A stretch of DNA of 64,000 bases from Novipirellula galeiformis. Its GTDB lineage: Bacteria; Planctomycetota; Planctomycetia; Pirellulales; Pirellulaceae. Positions within the stretch are counted from its first letter, which is position 1. Every line of letters starts with the position of its first letter. Positions 16,271-25,184 of the stretch are shown in pieces. The DNA lies in contig NZ_SJPT01000001.1 of the NCBI RefSeq assembly GCF_007860095.1, forward strand, positions 1,192,212-1,256,211. The letters run 5' to 3'. The notes under the pieces were generated by a model, which was not told the DNA's origin, did not search any database, and saw nothing but the letters and a program-made list of their open reading frames with translations. The translations under genes were made by a program, and so were the position numbers.

Positions 16271-17542
16271 TTAACGTCTTCGTTTCTTTTTCGCGTTTCG
16301 ATTACTGGACTGTTTTCCCGCCGCTTTCCCTTGGGAGCCGAACGATTTTTTGGTTGCCCGCTTGGCCCCTCCGCGGCCACTCGTCGCAGTGGACTTCTTG
16401 CGTTTTTCGGGCTTGGGCTCCGCGGGTTCACCGCCGATGATCACGCCGGTGGTTGGCGGTGGCTCGTAGCTCGGCGATCGATCGATGCGAATGCCGCGAG
16501 TCTTGATTGGACCCGCTGGAGGTGCTCCGGTGCGTTTGGCTGGCTTGGCGGGGCCTGACTTGCGTTGCCCCGACTTGGTGGAGTCCGCACGCTGTGTTTG
16601 CCGCGTTCCGGTGGCTCGGCGAGAGCCCACGGGTTTCGCAGTCGCGCCGGCTCGTGCTGCCGTCTTGTTTTTATCGGTCTTGTCTTGGCTCGCCGAGGTC
16701 CTGCCCCGCGGCCGTCCACCTTCTTGGGCTTCCTTGGCGGCGTGCCTGATCGATTCCTCTGCGGCGTTTCGCAACTTTTTGACTTCGTCGCGACCTAAAA
16801 CGCGATAGGCACCGATCGGGATTTCACCCAAACGAAGCGGTCCCACGGCGATCCGGCGAAGTTGTTGCACCTTGTGTCCAAGACGCGCAAAGATGCGACG
16901 GATTTCGCGGTTCTTGCCTTCGCGAAGCGTGACTTCCAATTCGGTCGCCTTGCCGCGACTCTTCAGTACCTTCGCCCCCTCGACCCGTACAAAGCCTTCG
17001 GCGATATAAATCCCCTTTTCCATCTGTTTCATCGCCTTGACGTCGACCTTGCCGGCGACCGTGACGCGATAAACCTTTTGGATTTGGTACTTTGGATGAG
17101 CGAGCTTTTGGGCGAGTTCGCCATCGTTGGTCAGCAGAATCAAACCTTCACTGCTGCGATCCAAGCGACCCACGGGGAACACTCGCTCGGTGGGCGGCAC
17201 CATGTCGATGACACGGGGACGCCCCTGTGGATCCGAGTTGGTCGTGACCACGCCGACAGGTTTGTTGACCGCGTAATAGACAAGCTTCTGAGCTCGCAAC
17301 GCCACGCCATCGACGAAGACCTTCGCCTCCTTGGGATCAAAGCTGGCACCTAATTGATCGACGATCTTGCCGTTGACTTCGACCCGTCCCTCGATGATCA
17401 ACTCTTCGCATTGTCGCCGGCTCCCAAAGCCGGCGGCAGCCAGCAATTTTTGCAGACGAATTTCAATGCTGCTTTCCGGTGAAGCATCTTCAACCGGGGT
17501 GCGGCGTTTGGGTTTGAATTTTTTTGAGCTTGGGCGTGGCAT
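16271..17542 (-). CDS. RluB/RsuA-type rRNA pseudouridine synthase with long basic tail
   Basis: A 423-residue enzyme that converts uridine to pseudouridine in ribosomal RNA. An S4 RNA-binding domain lies at about residues 28-75 (IRLQKLLAAAGFGSRRQCEELI). The catalytic domain follows, with the active-site Asp in PVGRLDRSSEGLILLTNDG. The expected core ends near residue 255. The remaining 165 or so residues are a Lys/Arg/Ala/Pro-rich disordered tail ending KKKRRR, absent from well-known RluB proteins but common on planctomycete RNA-binding proteins. The tail probably helps bind RNA. It is the first gene of a two-gene unit with pyrK. RluB and RluE/RsuA subtypes cannot be separated by eye. Confidence 0.88.
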   Translation of the reverse strand: MPRPSSKKFKPKRRTPVEDASPESSIEIRLQKLLAAAGFGSRRQCEELIIEGRVEVNGKIVDQLGASFDPKEAKVFVDGVALRAQKLVYYAVNKPVGVVTTNSDPQGRPRVIDMVPPTERVFPVGRLDRSSEGLILLTNDGELAQKLAHPKYQIQKVYRVTVAGKVDVKAMKQMEKGIYIAEGFVRVEGAKVLKSRGKATELEVTLREGKNREIRRIFARLGHKVQQLRRIAVGPLRLGEIPIGAYRVLGRDEVKKLRNAAEESIRHAAKEAQEGGRPRGRTSASQDKTDKNKTAARAGATAKPVGSRRATGTRQTQRADSTKSGQRKSGPAKPAKRTGAPPAGPIKTRGIRIDRSPSYEPPPTTGVIIGGEPAEPKPEKRKKSTATSGRGGAKRATKKSFGSQGKAAGKQSSNRNAKKKRRR

Positions 17543-17921
17543 TCGTGTTCTCGGGCCGTCGACATGGACTTATCGACAAAAGGTACCAGAACAAAGCCGG
17601 TTTGTGACGCAGGGGTATTTTATCTGGCCAAAGAGGGCTGGGGGAAGTAGGGAAGCCGAAGTAGGCAAAGCGAAGTGCCCCCGTTACGGTGCAGCGACAG
17701 GGCGACGGTATCAGGAGCATGCGGTGCTGTGCTCGCCCCCCGCTAGACTGGCCGACTCCGTTTGCAGTTACACGATTCCCGTGATTCCAGCTGTTGTGAT
17801 TTCAGCAAACCATAGCCCGATCCGCCCGCGACGGGACGAGTCGAGATCGATTTTCCCTCGCTCACGCGTCGGGTTGTGAAAAGCAGGCGACTTCAGGACC
17901 CAATGACGGGTACAAGATCGA
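17543..17921. other. intergenic, no gene seen
   Basis: These 379 bases lie between the pseudouridine synthase start and the small lipoprotein stop, both on the minus strand. I see no RNA, hairpin with T-run or plausible frame; the promoter for the synthase gene should be near 17545-17640. Confidence 0.4.
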
Positions 17922-18188
17922 CTAGCGGCCCAACCAAGGCATCGCATCCGGAATCAGACGATTGCGGACCGGTTCCGGCAAGGGTTGCTGATAGCTCGGT
18001 GGACGCGAAGCGGCCTCGTAGGGGGCGATGTCATTCTGGGGGTAGGGGTCGTGGACGATCGCGTTGGCTTGTTGCTGGTTCATCGTTCCCGGTGCAGCGA
18101 ACCAGCCTCCGCCACGACATCCGGTTATTGAGATCGCGAGTACGGCAGTGCAGAGAAGTGCCGAAATTTTGATTGGGGGGATTCGCAT
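17922..18188 (-). CDS. small Pro-rich lipoprotein
   Basis: An 88-residue predicted lipoprotein. The N-terminus is basic then hydrophobic (ISALLCTAVLAI), with a lipobox ending at Cys24 (ISITGC). The mature part is Pro/Gln/Ala-rich and ends PDAMPWLGR; a short NDIAPYEAASRPPS segment reads like a conserved lineage motif. No known domain. It is isolated, with non-coding stretches on both sides. Composition and lipobox make it more than a chance frame. Confidence 0.7.
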   Translation of the reverse strand: MRIPPIKISALLCTAVLAISITGCRGGGWFAAPGTMNQQQANAIVHDPYPQNDIAPYEAASRPPSYQQPLPEPVRNRLIPDAMPWLGR

Positions 18189-18552
18189 GCGTCCGATTCC
18201 ATTGGATTGCCACGGCCGGGCAATGTGCTCGTCCGCAAGCAGTTTTCTGCTTTTAGCAAGTCACGACCCATCGGTGGGAGAGTACGAAGTCTGGGTGTCG
18301 TCTGCCAAGAGGAATTAGGAGGGTGGCAGCGGAAGGGAACACGTCCTGCCCTTCGATAAAGACTATCGAAATGAAGCCTTCACCCGATGCAGTGTCGATG
18401 CCATTTGATAGCAAGATTGACGAGAGATGGTTTCAGTTGCGAGGGTTGTTGCGGATGGGTTGGTGGCCCCCTCTTAGGTTGTGCCGCTTGCGACGCGAGA
18501 AGACATCGTGGGGGGGGGCGAGAATACATCGCGGGGGAACGCGCGATCCGGT
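18189..18552. other. intergenic, no gene seen
   Basis: These 364 bases lie between the lipoprotein start and the manA stop. A plus-strand frame covers part of it but mostly shadows manA on the opposite strand, and I reject it. G-tracts occur near 18509-18519. Confidence 0.4.
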
Positions 18553-19536
18553 TCACACGGCGGTCATTTCCAAGGCGGTGCTGTGCTCGCCCAAATCGAG
18601 CCGAACGGGGCCGAGTGCCGCTGGCAGTAGTAGAGAATCGCCAGTCGCAAGCCGCAGTTTTTCGGTCGTGGTGGTCAACGTCGCGGTGCCCGACGGCACG
18701 GTGATCAGGTGGAATCGATCGTCGTCGCCGAACGTTTCGCCCGTTACCGGAGCGGGGCCACTTTGGAAGGCGCGGAGCACAAATTTGTCACACATCACCA
18801 GCGTTTGCCACGCATGCACGTCCTGTCGGACTTGGATGGGTTGGACCGGGCCGCGGTCAAAATCGGTGACTTCAAGGCCTCGTTGAAGATGCAATTCGCG
18901 AGAATTTCCCTGCTCGTCGACTCGATTCCAATCGAACAACCGGAACGTGGTGTCGCTGGATTGTTGGATCTCGGCGACCAGCAATCCCTTGCCCAAGGCG
19001 TGGACCGTTCCTGCGGGAATGAAGACGCAGTTTCCGGGTTCAGGGTGAAATTGATGTAGCACCTCCTCGGCCCTACCCTCTTGGATTGCCGCGCGTAGGT
19101 CGGCTTCACGGACCCCCGTTTTCAAGCCCGCGTAGACGACGCTATCGGGTTGGGCGGCGACGATATACCACGCTTCCGTTTTACCCCGATCGGGAATCGG
19201 CATTTTTGCAGCGTAATTATCGGACGGGTGGACTTGAACCGACAACACCCGATTACAATCGAGGTACTTTAGTAGCAAAGGGAATTCGTCATCTTCGGAC
19301 TCGCCCATCAACCATGGTTGGTGCTCTACTAGTAGCTCGCGAAGGCTTTTCCCCGCTAAGGGGCCCGAGACAACGATGCTCTGGTCGGCTCCGTGATCGA
19401 CAACTTCCCAACTTTCCGCGTAATTGGCACCCTCGCCGATCGGTTTCCCGAGATGATCGCCGAGCAATCGGCCCCCCCACAGAGTTTGTTTCAAAACGGG
19501 CTTGAATCGAAGCGGATATGGCTCAATCATGGACAC
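18553..19536 (-). CDS. manA: mannose-6-phosphate isomerase, class I
   Basis: A 327-residue zinc enzyme of the cupin fold that interconverts fructose-6-phosphate and mannose-6-phosphate, feeding GDP-mannose and exopolysaccharide synthesis. The entry LRFKPVLKQTLWGG is typical of the short bacterial type. Zinc-ligand segments are visible in SVQVHPSDNYA (His and Gln), KTEAWYI (Glu) and FIPAGTVHAL (His). The LLVAEIQQSSDTTFRLFDW strand with its Arg is the substrate-binding signature of the family. It is divergent from tatC across 186 bases. The length suits the Bacillus-type enzyme rather than the longer E. coli type. Confidence 0.9.
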   Translation of the reverse strand: MSMIEPYPLRFKPVLKQTLWGGRLLGDHLGKPIGEGANYAESWEVVDHGADQSIVVSGPLAGKSLRELLVEHQPWLMGESEDDEFPLLLKYLDCNRVLSVQVHPSDNYAAKMPIPDRGKTEAWYIVAAQPDSVVYAGLKTGVREADLRAAIQEGRAEEVLHQFHPEPGNCVFIPAGTVHALGKGLLVAEIQQSSDTTFRLFDWNRVDEQGNSRELHLQRGLEVTDFDRGPVQPIQVRQDVHAWQTLVMCDKFVLRAFQSGPAPVTGETFGDDDRFHLITVPSGTATLTTTTEKLRLATGDSLLLPAALGPVRLDLGEHSTALEMTAV

Positions 19537-19722
19537 GAAATCGAAGCTTTCAGGTTTTTAGAGACTTGAATCGACGATGGTGACATCGAAAAGAAAGATG
19601 CGTTGTTAGACTGGTGCTATGGTCATCGTAGCGTCGCTGGCATTCGGCGCGGCCCCCCAAATTTAGTCAACTCGACTCGCATTTAACCTCTTTAACCTCG
19701 ACTCTTAATTAAAAAATCTATC

Positions 19723-20805
19723 GTGGATCGACCGGCACTCCCTAAAGACGACCTTTTCGAGAATTCAACGATGACCTTCGGGGAACACCTCGAAGAGTTG
19801 CGTGGCAGTCTGGTCAAGGCAATTATTTGGCTCGGTGTCGGCTTATGCGTTGGTCTTTTCTTTGCCAACGACGTGATACGGTTTATCCAGGCACCGCTTC
19901 AAGGTGCGATTCAGCAGTTTAATGCGGACCGCGATTTGAACAGTTTGGGGTACAAGGATTTATCCGATCCTGAAATTCAGCCGCTGCGTGAATTCTTGAT
20001 GCAGAATGCGCTGGTCTGGGAAACGATTTACGAAATTCCCGCCGAACTGCAAACATTGGCTCCCGAATCGATCCAGCCCAATGCGCAAGAGGGGACTGAC
20101 GGAGGTGACGTCGATGCTCCGGCGTTGACGGTCAAGCCGCTGGTGATGAAAGAGTTGCTGCAAAAATTGCCTGAACCGTCGGCGCTGCAGCCCAAGATCC
20201 AGTTGCGGCAAAGCAAGACCAGCGTCAGTTCGCTCAAGATCGAAGAACCCTTCATGATTTGGGTCAAGGCAGGCTTGATTGTCGGAGCGGTTTTGGCTTC
20301 CCCGATGATTCTGTATCACCTTTGGACCTTTGTCGCCTCTGGCTTGCATGCACATGAGCGTCGCCACGTTTATCTCTACATGCCGATTAGCGTGGTGCTC
20401 TTTAGTTCGGGGGTCGTGCTCGCTTTCTTTCTCGTGTTGCACTACGTCCTAACGTTCTTGTTGGCGTTCAATGGCAGCATGGATGTGGCGGTGGAGCCTC
20501 GGTTGACCTACTACGTTAACTTCGTCTTGATGTTGCCACTCGGGTTCGGGATCGCGTTTCAATTGCCTTTGGTGATGTTATTCCTACAACGCATTGGGCT
20601 TTTCGAAACCGAGGCGTACATCCAAAGTTGGAAGGTTGCCGTGTTGGTGATCTTCGTGATGTCGATGTTGTTAACGCCTGCGGACGTGACCAGCATGGTG
20701 GCATTGGCGATTCCGTTGATGTTGCTGTATTTCCTCGGCATTTTGATGTGCAAGTTCATTCCACGAGGGCGAGGCCTGGGCAGCGCCGCCTACGATCCTG
20801 CGTAG
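19723..20805 (+). CDS. tatC: Sec-independent translocase subunit TatC with enlarged first periplasmic loop
   Basis: A 360-residue polytopic membrane protein, the receptor for twin-arginine signal peptides. The N-terminus carries the conserved cytosolic segment FGEHLEELRGSLVKA before helix 1. Helices 2 to 6 follow after residue 180 (AGLIVGAVLASPMILYHLWTF, and the late VAVLVIFVMSMLLTPAD with its conserved TP). Ordinary TatC is about 250 residues. The extra 100 or so lie between helices 1 and 2 (about residues 60-180) as a Gln/Pro/Glu-rich hydrophilic segment facing the periplasm. The start is a GTG at 19723. A 7-bp hairpin (GCCGATC and GATCGGC, 20805-20823) spans the stop but lacks a T-run. Tat substrates include the oxidoreductase at 7.9 kb. 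Confidence 0.93.
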   Translation: MDRPALPKDDLFENSTMTFGEHLEELRGSLVKAIIWLGVGLCVGLFFANDVIRFIQAPLQGAIQQFNADRDLNSLGYKDLSDPEIQPLREFLMQNALVWETIYEIPAELQTLAPESIQPNAQEGTDGGDVDAPALTVKPLVMKELLQKLPEPSALQPKIQLRQSKTSVSSLKIEEPFMIWVKAGLIVGAVLASPMILYHLWTFVASGLHAHERRHVYLYMPISVVLFSSGVVLAFFLVLHYVLTFLLAFNGSMDVAVEPRLTYYVNFVLMLPLGFGIAFQLPLVMLFLQRIGLFETEAYIQSWKVAVLVIFVMSMLLTPADVTSMVALAIPLMLLYFLGILMCKFIPRGRGLGSAAYDPA

Positions 20806-21090
20806 CCGATCGGGATGATCGGCGTACCGGGATGGTGTCGCGTCGCCGTCGTCACCCGGCGGCAACCCTCCGCGAGCGGAGCTTGGCTTGCCCGTAGCTC
20901 AAGCAGATGCCGCCATCGGCGGATCGCGTGGAGGCCGAGTCGTTGTAAACGCTAGAATCGGGTTGATCGGCGTGGGGATCTCGCCGTTTGGCCGGAATGG
21001 AAGCTTGTTTTTCTGGTTTTTACTGGCGGGGTGCTACACTCGGGATTCTCAAATCTCGACGGAGCAAGCACTCTCTCTACCGGCTCAATT

Positions 21091-22368
21091 ATGCATTTGC
21101 AATCGTTTCTGTTGGTCGTCCTTTCGCTGAGTTGTGGTTCGCTGCCGGCGGGCGAAGTCGATCTGACGCGAGCGGTTGTGGCTACGTTGGGGATGATTGT
21201 GGCTTGGTGGATACTTTGCCATATCGCAGCCAGGACCACTTCGCAACAAGTGATTGCGGGAAATATCGAACCGATCCAAGGGGCTCAGTGGCTGGAAACG
21301 CAATTGGATGTGTTTCGCTGGCTCGGTCTCGGGGTCGTCGTGATGTGTTTAGCAGGCTTTGGCTTGGCGAGAAATCTTGATGCCATGCCCGTCATTCAAA
21401 ACTCGATGTTTTTGCAGTCGTTGGTGCTGTTGTTTCCCGGGCTAGCGATTTCAGCGGCAAGTTGGTCTGCCGAGCATCGCTATGGCGTGTTGCTTGAATA
21501 CGCTGACCGTGGCATTGTCACCCACCTTCGCAGTATCGTCAGTTCATTTCGTGGTGGGGTGGCTTGGTTGGTGGTTCCGATTTTGATGTTGTTAGCCAGT
21601 GCCGACGCCATCACGCGGTTGCCGATTAGCCAGCAACAAGCGGGATGGGTGATGGCGGGGGCGCTCGTTTTGTTTCTATGTGTGGGACTCCCTTGGTTGG
21701 CCTCTCGATTATTCAAAACAGGTCCACTGGATGGCGAAGCGGAGGCATGGGTGGCGAGTTTGTTGTCCGCCTCGGGTTTGCAGCGCACCAAGGCGGTTCG
21801 CTGGGATACGGAAGGGCGTTCCTTTAATGCCTTGATTACCGGTTTTGTTCCTCCGCTGCGAACGTTGTTGTTGTCGGATCGATTGCTCGACGAACTTCCT
21901 CGCGGACAGTTGGCGATGGTGGTGCTTCACGAAGCGGCTCATTTGCGTCGCCGTCATGTGCCGTTGCGAATGTTGTCGATTCTGCCCGCTTGGGGGGTGG
22001 GGGCGGGCGTCACGCGATTGGCTGGCGATGCGAGTTGGGCGATGGTGGCCGGAAGCGTCGTGGCAATCATCTTGACGCTGGGGGTTTTGCGTTTGATTGC
22101 CTATCGGACGGAGTTTGACGCCGATGTCCAAGCCTGTCGCTTGGCCGAGAAAATTGCACCGTCGGTGAGTGAGGTGCCCGAGAGCTATGCCGCGGCTGCC
22201 GAGGCGTTGAGCCGGGCGCTCATTCGAGTCACCGAAGATCATCCTGCCGCACGCAAACCCACATGGCTTCATCCCGGAGTCGTCGACCGAATTGAATGCA
22301 TCCGCCGACAACGGATCATTCCCAACGTTAATAACGTGACCGCTGGGACCATGGCAAATCCGGTATAG
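21091..22368 (+). CDS. M48-family membrane metallopeptidase
   Basis: A 425-residue integral-membrane zinc protease of the M48 (HtpX/Ste24-like) family. The zinc-binding HEAAH sits in VVLHEAAHLRRRH, and the third ligand is expected in the ERTEFDADVQA-like segment (YRTEFDADVQACRLAE). Hydrophobic segments before and after the motif give several membrane spans (for example VVMCLAGFGLA, LVVPILMLLAS and ALVLFLCVGLPWLA). The end HPGVVDRIECIRRQ resembles the family C-terminus. I prefer the ATG at 21091 because it yields a signal-like hydrophobic N-terminus; an ATG at 21031 in frame is possible. Its last 100 bases overlap, on the opposite strand, the 3' end of the membrane protein gene at 22269. Probably handles membrane protein quality control or peptide processing. 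Confidence 0.85.
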   Translation: MHLQSFLLVVLSLSCGSLPAGEVDLTRAVVATLGMIVAWWILCHIAARTTSQQVIAGNIEPIQGAQWLETQLDVFRWLGLGVVVMCLAGFGLARNLDAMPVIQNSMFLQSLVLLFPGLAISAASWSAEHRYGVLLEYADRGIVTHLRSIVSSFRGGVAWLVVPILMLLASADAITRLPISQQQAGWVMAGALVLFLCVGLPWLASRLFKTGPLDGEAEAWVASLLSASGLQRTKAVRWDTEGRSFNALITGFVPPLRTLLLSDRLLDELPRGQLAMVVLHEAAHLRRRHVPLRMLSILPAWGVGAGVTRLAGDASWAMVAGSVVAIILTLGVLRLIAYRTEFDADVQACRLAEKIAPSVSEVPESYAAAAEALSRALIRVTEDHPAARKPTWLHPGVVDRIECIRRQRIIPNVNNVTAGTMANPV

Positions 22369-22712
22369 CCGTGGATTTCCACCAAGGTGTGCATCGTTAG
22401 GGTGGACGCCATCGGTAACATGCACATGAACACGCTGGCAATCGAAAGCAGTCCGGTCACCAGCGTCAACCAGAATCCGAGCTGCAGCAGCGTATTGGAT
22501 TGCTGCGTGCCGATCGCTTGACCGATCATCAAGATCCCTAGGATCGGTAGTGCGGTCACGACCCCGCCGCTAGCCATCATGTGCACGATCAGTGCCTTGC
22601 CCGATAAGTGACCGCCGGTGAGCGACGGCAATGCGGTGACGGCGAGCACGGCGGTGCAGACCACCGTCACGAGCAGGCAGATTCGAATCGCGAGTTTGAT
22701 CATAGCGTCCAA
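22269..22712 (-). CDS. four-helix membrane protein, candidate haem-b partner of the multihaem cytochrome
   Basis: A 147-residue protein that is nearly all membrane: four hydrophobic helices (about 7-29, 38-62, 77-98 and 107-132). Two histidines lie near the membrane face, in ALIVHMMASGG and TLVEIHGYTGF, and could be axial haem ligands. No family is certain, but small cytochrome-b-like or quinol-binding membrane proteins look like this. It follows the cytochrome c gene by 55 bases on the same strand, so they are probably one unit. I infer electron transfer between quinol and the cytochrome, without proof. Its 3' end overlaps the converging M48 gene by 100 bases; both sequences look real in that overlap. 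Confidence 0.6.
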   Translation of the reverse strand: MDAMIKLAIRICLLVTVVCTAVLAVTALPSLTGGHLSGKALIVHMMASGGVVTALPILGILMIGQAIGTQQSNTLLQLGFWLTLVTGLLSIASVFMCMLPMASTLTMHTLVEIHGYTGFAMVPAVTLLTLGMIRCRRMHSIRSTTPG

Positions 22713-22767
22713 GGCAAGGCTTCTTAGGCAATGCTTGTTTTGAAAGAGGCGGTGTGCGGTGTTTTTT

Positions 22768-24867
22768 TCAGACCGTGTGATGATTGCGGCGGGTGAAGCG
22801 TGAAGCCAAGGCTCCCACGCCGACGAGAAGGATCAGGCACAGCAACGCAATGGATGTCGCCATGATGTACTTGAACGAGGCGCGTCCCGCGAACAATTGG
22901 TTCCACATCAACGTTTGATTGGGATCAAGTCCTTGCAGCGAAGCCATCGTGATTCGTTCGCCTTGGTCGGGGCCAGGGCCTATCGATTGGACGGTCGATG
23001 CAAAGATCGCACTTTGCTCGCTGTGGCATTCGGTGCATCCACCGGCGCCAAGCGACCAACCCGCGGGACGCACGTTATGAGCGATCGGCCACGTCATCAT
23101 TTCAATCGCATCGGTGTTTTTGATTTCATCGCGTGGCACTTGAGATAGCGAATTGCCCTCATCCGTACGGCGATAAACAAATCCGCTGGAGACGTAGACC
23201 GCGGTTTCGACGTTCAATTCTTTTTCGATCGCGGCGAGTGACGCCGAGACTTTCTCATGAAATAATTCGCGGCCGGCGGCATTCTGTGCCGCTGCCAATG
23301 TTTCGTGCTCTGCCGGTGTCAGTTCCGTTTCGGGTGCTTTGGCCCGCTCGTCACCGAGAATTTTCTTACGCTCGCTCGAGCTCAGTTTCGGCTTGATGAT
23401 TTCTTTGACAAAGTCGCGGCGTACGCGCAGCGATTTACGCGTCAGGTCATACGTCGTTGCAGGGTCGAGTGGTTGGATTTTGCCTTCGCTGAACGTGCCC
23501 CAAAACGCGGGCCAGAGGGCGCGTTGCGGATAAATTTTTCCATCATCCCCTTTGCTGTAGATGGGCCCCGCAATGGACGGTAGTTCCAAACCGGTACGAT
23601 GATCTTTTGACCCCAGTGAATGGGACAGGCTGGTCATGATTTGCATCGCCTGTTCGCGTGGTAAAGGGCCTCCGTGGCATGCGGTACACGCGAGTTTCTC
23701 GAAATGCAGAGGCGGCAGCCCTGCATGGTGAGGAAAGGGGGCGCCCAGACGTCCGGGGCGCGAGGCGATGGTGGACGAACCGGTTTGCTCGGATCCCATG
23801 TGACATCCGCTGCAAGAGAGTGTTTCGATTGTCGTGGCGCTGACCGACGACGGGTTGCTCTCGCCTGCAAAACCGCGAGTGGTGTGATGTTCAATGCCGT
23901 TGCGGTGACAATCAACGCACTGCATCCCGGCGCGAAGATGGACGTCTTCGTCATGCATCCAACGTAATTCGATCCCTTGATCGGTCACGGTTTGTTGGCT
24001 GTGGCATTGGAAGCACGCGTTGTTGCTCGGTTGCCGGACCAAGTCCATGAACACGGTGCCGTCGAGTTCAAAGCGGCGAGGATCGTAGGTGACTTTGGGA
24101 AGCTTCTGTTGCGTGGACTCGTCCGCGGGGTCCGCGTCATCCTTGATTCTAGAAACGCTGCCTTTCACGGTGCCAAGTCGGATTCCGGCGGTGGCGGCCC
24201 AGGCAAAGTTTTCGTCCTCAATTTGTTCGCGCCGTGAATTGAAGTCGTACACACCGCTGCTGGCATGACAGACCATGCAATCGATTTGCAGCGAACCGCT
24301 CAAGGGCCAGCGATTGGAGGTGGCGGCGTGGCGAGCTTCCTCGCGGCTGGTTTCGGCGGCGTCTCCATCCACCTGTGGGGCGACCGCGAAGCCTCCGCCT
24401 GGGACGCGGCTACCAAATTGGTGCGTCATGTCCCAGTGGCTGATTCCGAGATCCTGTGGGTTGAACGTTTGTTTCCAATCGCGATACGAGAGCGGGAGCT
24501 GCGTTCCGGTTCGAGGGTCGGTCCAAATCCAAGGCTCCCCTACGCGTCCGTCGACCGTGTCGTTCATGAAGGCATTGAAATGCCAACCGTGGGAAATGGT
24601 CTCGTAGTCATGGCAGCGACCGCATGTGTTCAGCGACGAGTAAGGTTGGTCGGATTCCGGAGTGATTTTGCGATTGTGGATGTCATACAGATCGATGTGG
24701 TGGATGTAGCGAGCATTTGAATCGCTATGAGCGTATTTAGTGGTTTGCCCATACAAGAGTTCAGGACTCGCTATGGTCATACTTCCTGCAATCAAAATCG
24801 CGTAAAAGCGGATTCCTGAGGACGTAGCAATACGGTGAGCAGCGCGGAGATTGCGGTAGCGGAACAT
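22768..24867 (-). CDS. heptahaem c-type cytochrome, membrane-anchored at the C-terminus
   Basis: A 699-residue exported cytochrome. It has seven CxxCH haem-attachment motifs (CGRCH, CMVCH, CFQCH, CVDCH, CSGCH, CTACH and CTECH), the first near residue 82 and the last near 611. A signal-like hydrophobic stretch (YAILIAGSMTIAS) precedes an exported chain, and a single C-terminal helix near 667-690 (IALLCLILLVGVGALAS) with a basic tail anchors it. I use the ATG at 24867 because the longer frame starts with 44 poorly conserved residues. It probably moves electrons between membrane quinol and periplasmic partners, with the adjacent four-helix protein. It resembles multihaem cytochromes of planctomycetes rather than any named enzyme. 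The redox partner is unknown. Confidence 0.85.
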   Translation of the reverse strand: MFRYRNLRAAHRIATSSGIRFYAILIAGSMTIASPELLYGQTTKYAHSDSNARYIHHIDLYDIHNRKITPESDQPYSSLNTCGRCHDYETISHGWHFNAFMNDTVDGRVGEPWIWTDPRTGTQLPLSYRDWKQTFNPQDLGISHWDMTHQFGSRVPGGGFAVAPQVDGDAAETSREEARHAATSNRWPLSGSLQIDCMVCHASSGVYDFNSRREQIEDENFAWAATAGIRLGTVKGSVSRIKDDADPADESTQQKLPKVTYDPRRFELDGTVFMDLVRQPSNNACFQCHSQQTVTDQGIELRWMHDEDVHLRAGMQCVDCHRNGIEHHTTRGFAGESNPSSVSATTIETLSCSGCHMGSEQTGSSTIASRPGRLGAPFPHHAGLPPLHFEKLACTACHGGPLPREQAMQIMTSLSHSLGSKDHRTGLELPSIAGPIYSKGDDGKIYPQRALWPAFWGTFSEGKIQPLDPATTYDLTRKSLRVRRDFVKEIIKPKLSSSERKKILGDERAKAPETELTPAEHETLAAAQNAAGRELFHEKVSASLAAIEKELNVETAVYVSSGFVYRRTDEGNSLSQVPRDEIKNTDAIEMMTWPIAHNVRPAGWSLGAGGCTECHSEQSAIFASTVQSIGPGPDQGERITMASLQGLDPNQTLMWNQLFAGRASFKYIMATSIALLCLILLVGVGALASRFTRRNHHTV

Positions 24868-25116
24868 CGGGTGGCCATCACTTGATGTTAGAAAAGTCAA
24901 AGACGTGCCGGGCGACAATGACGTGCCGGGCGACCGCCGATGATGCAAAGAGGACAAGGAACTGCAAAATGGTTTGAGCTTCGCTGGCATGCCGATCAAG
25001 CTGTCTTGGCTAAATCGCCCGCCGCTGAATCGTCTGCCTGTGGATGGGAAATGATCGGGGGAGGCCCCCGCGGGAGGCCCTGCATCCCATCACGACCGTA
25101 AATGCACCCTATTCAC

Positions 25117-25129
25117 GATTCGCCGAATC
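25117..25129. repeat. 13-bp palindrome upstream of tpx
   Basis: GATTCGCCGAATC: a perfect 6-1-6 palindrome about 55 bases before the tpx start. It could be an operator (a redox-sensing regulator would fit), but no regulator is known here. Confidence 0.4.
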
Positions 25130-25184
25130 CACCCCATAATTTTGCCTTGGCTAGTTTATAAACCTTTTACGCATGGAATTCGAG

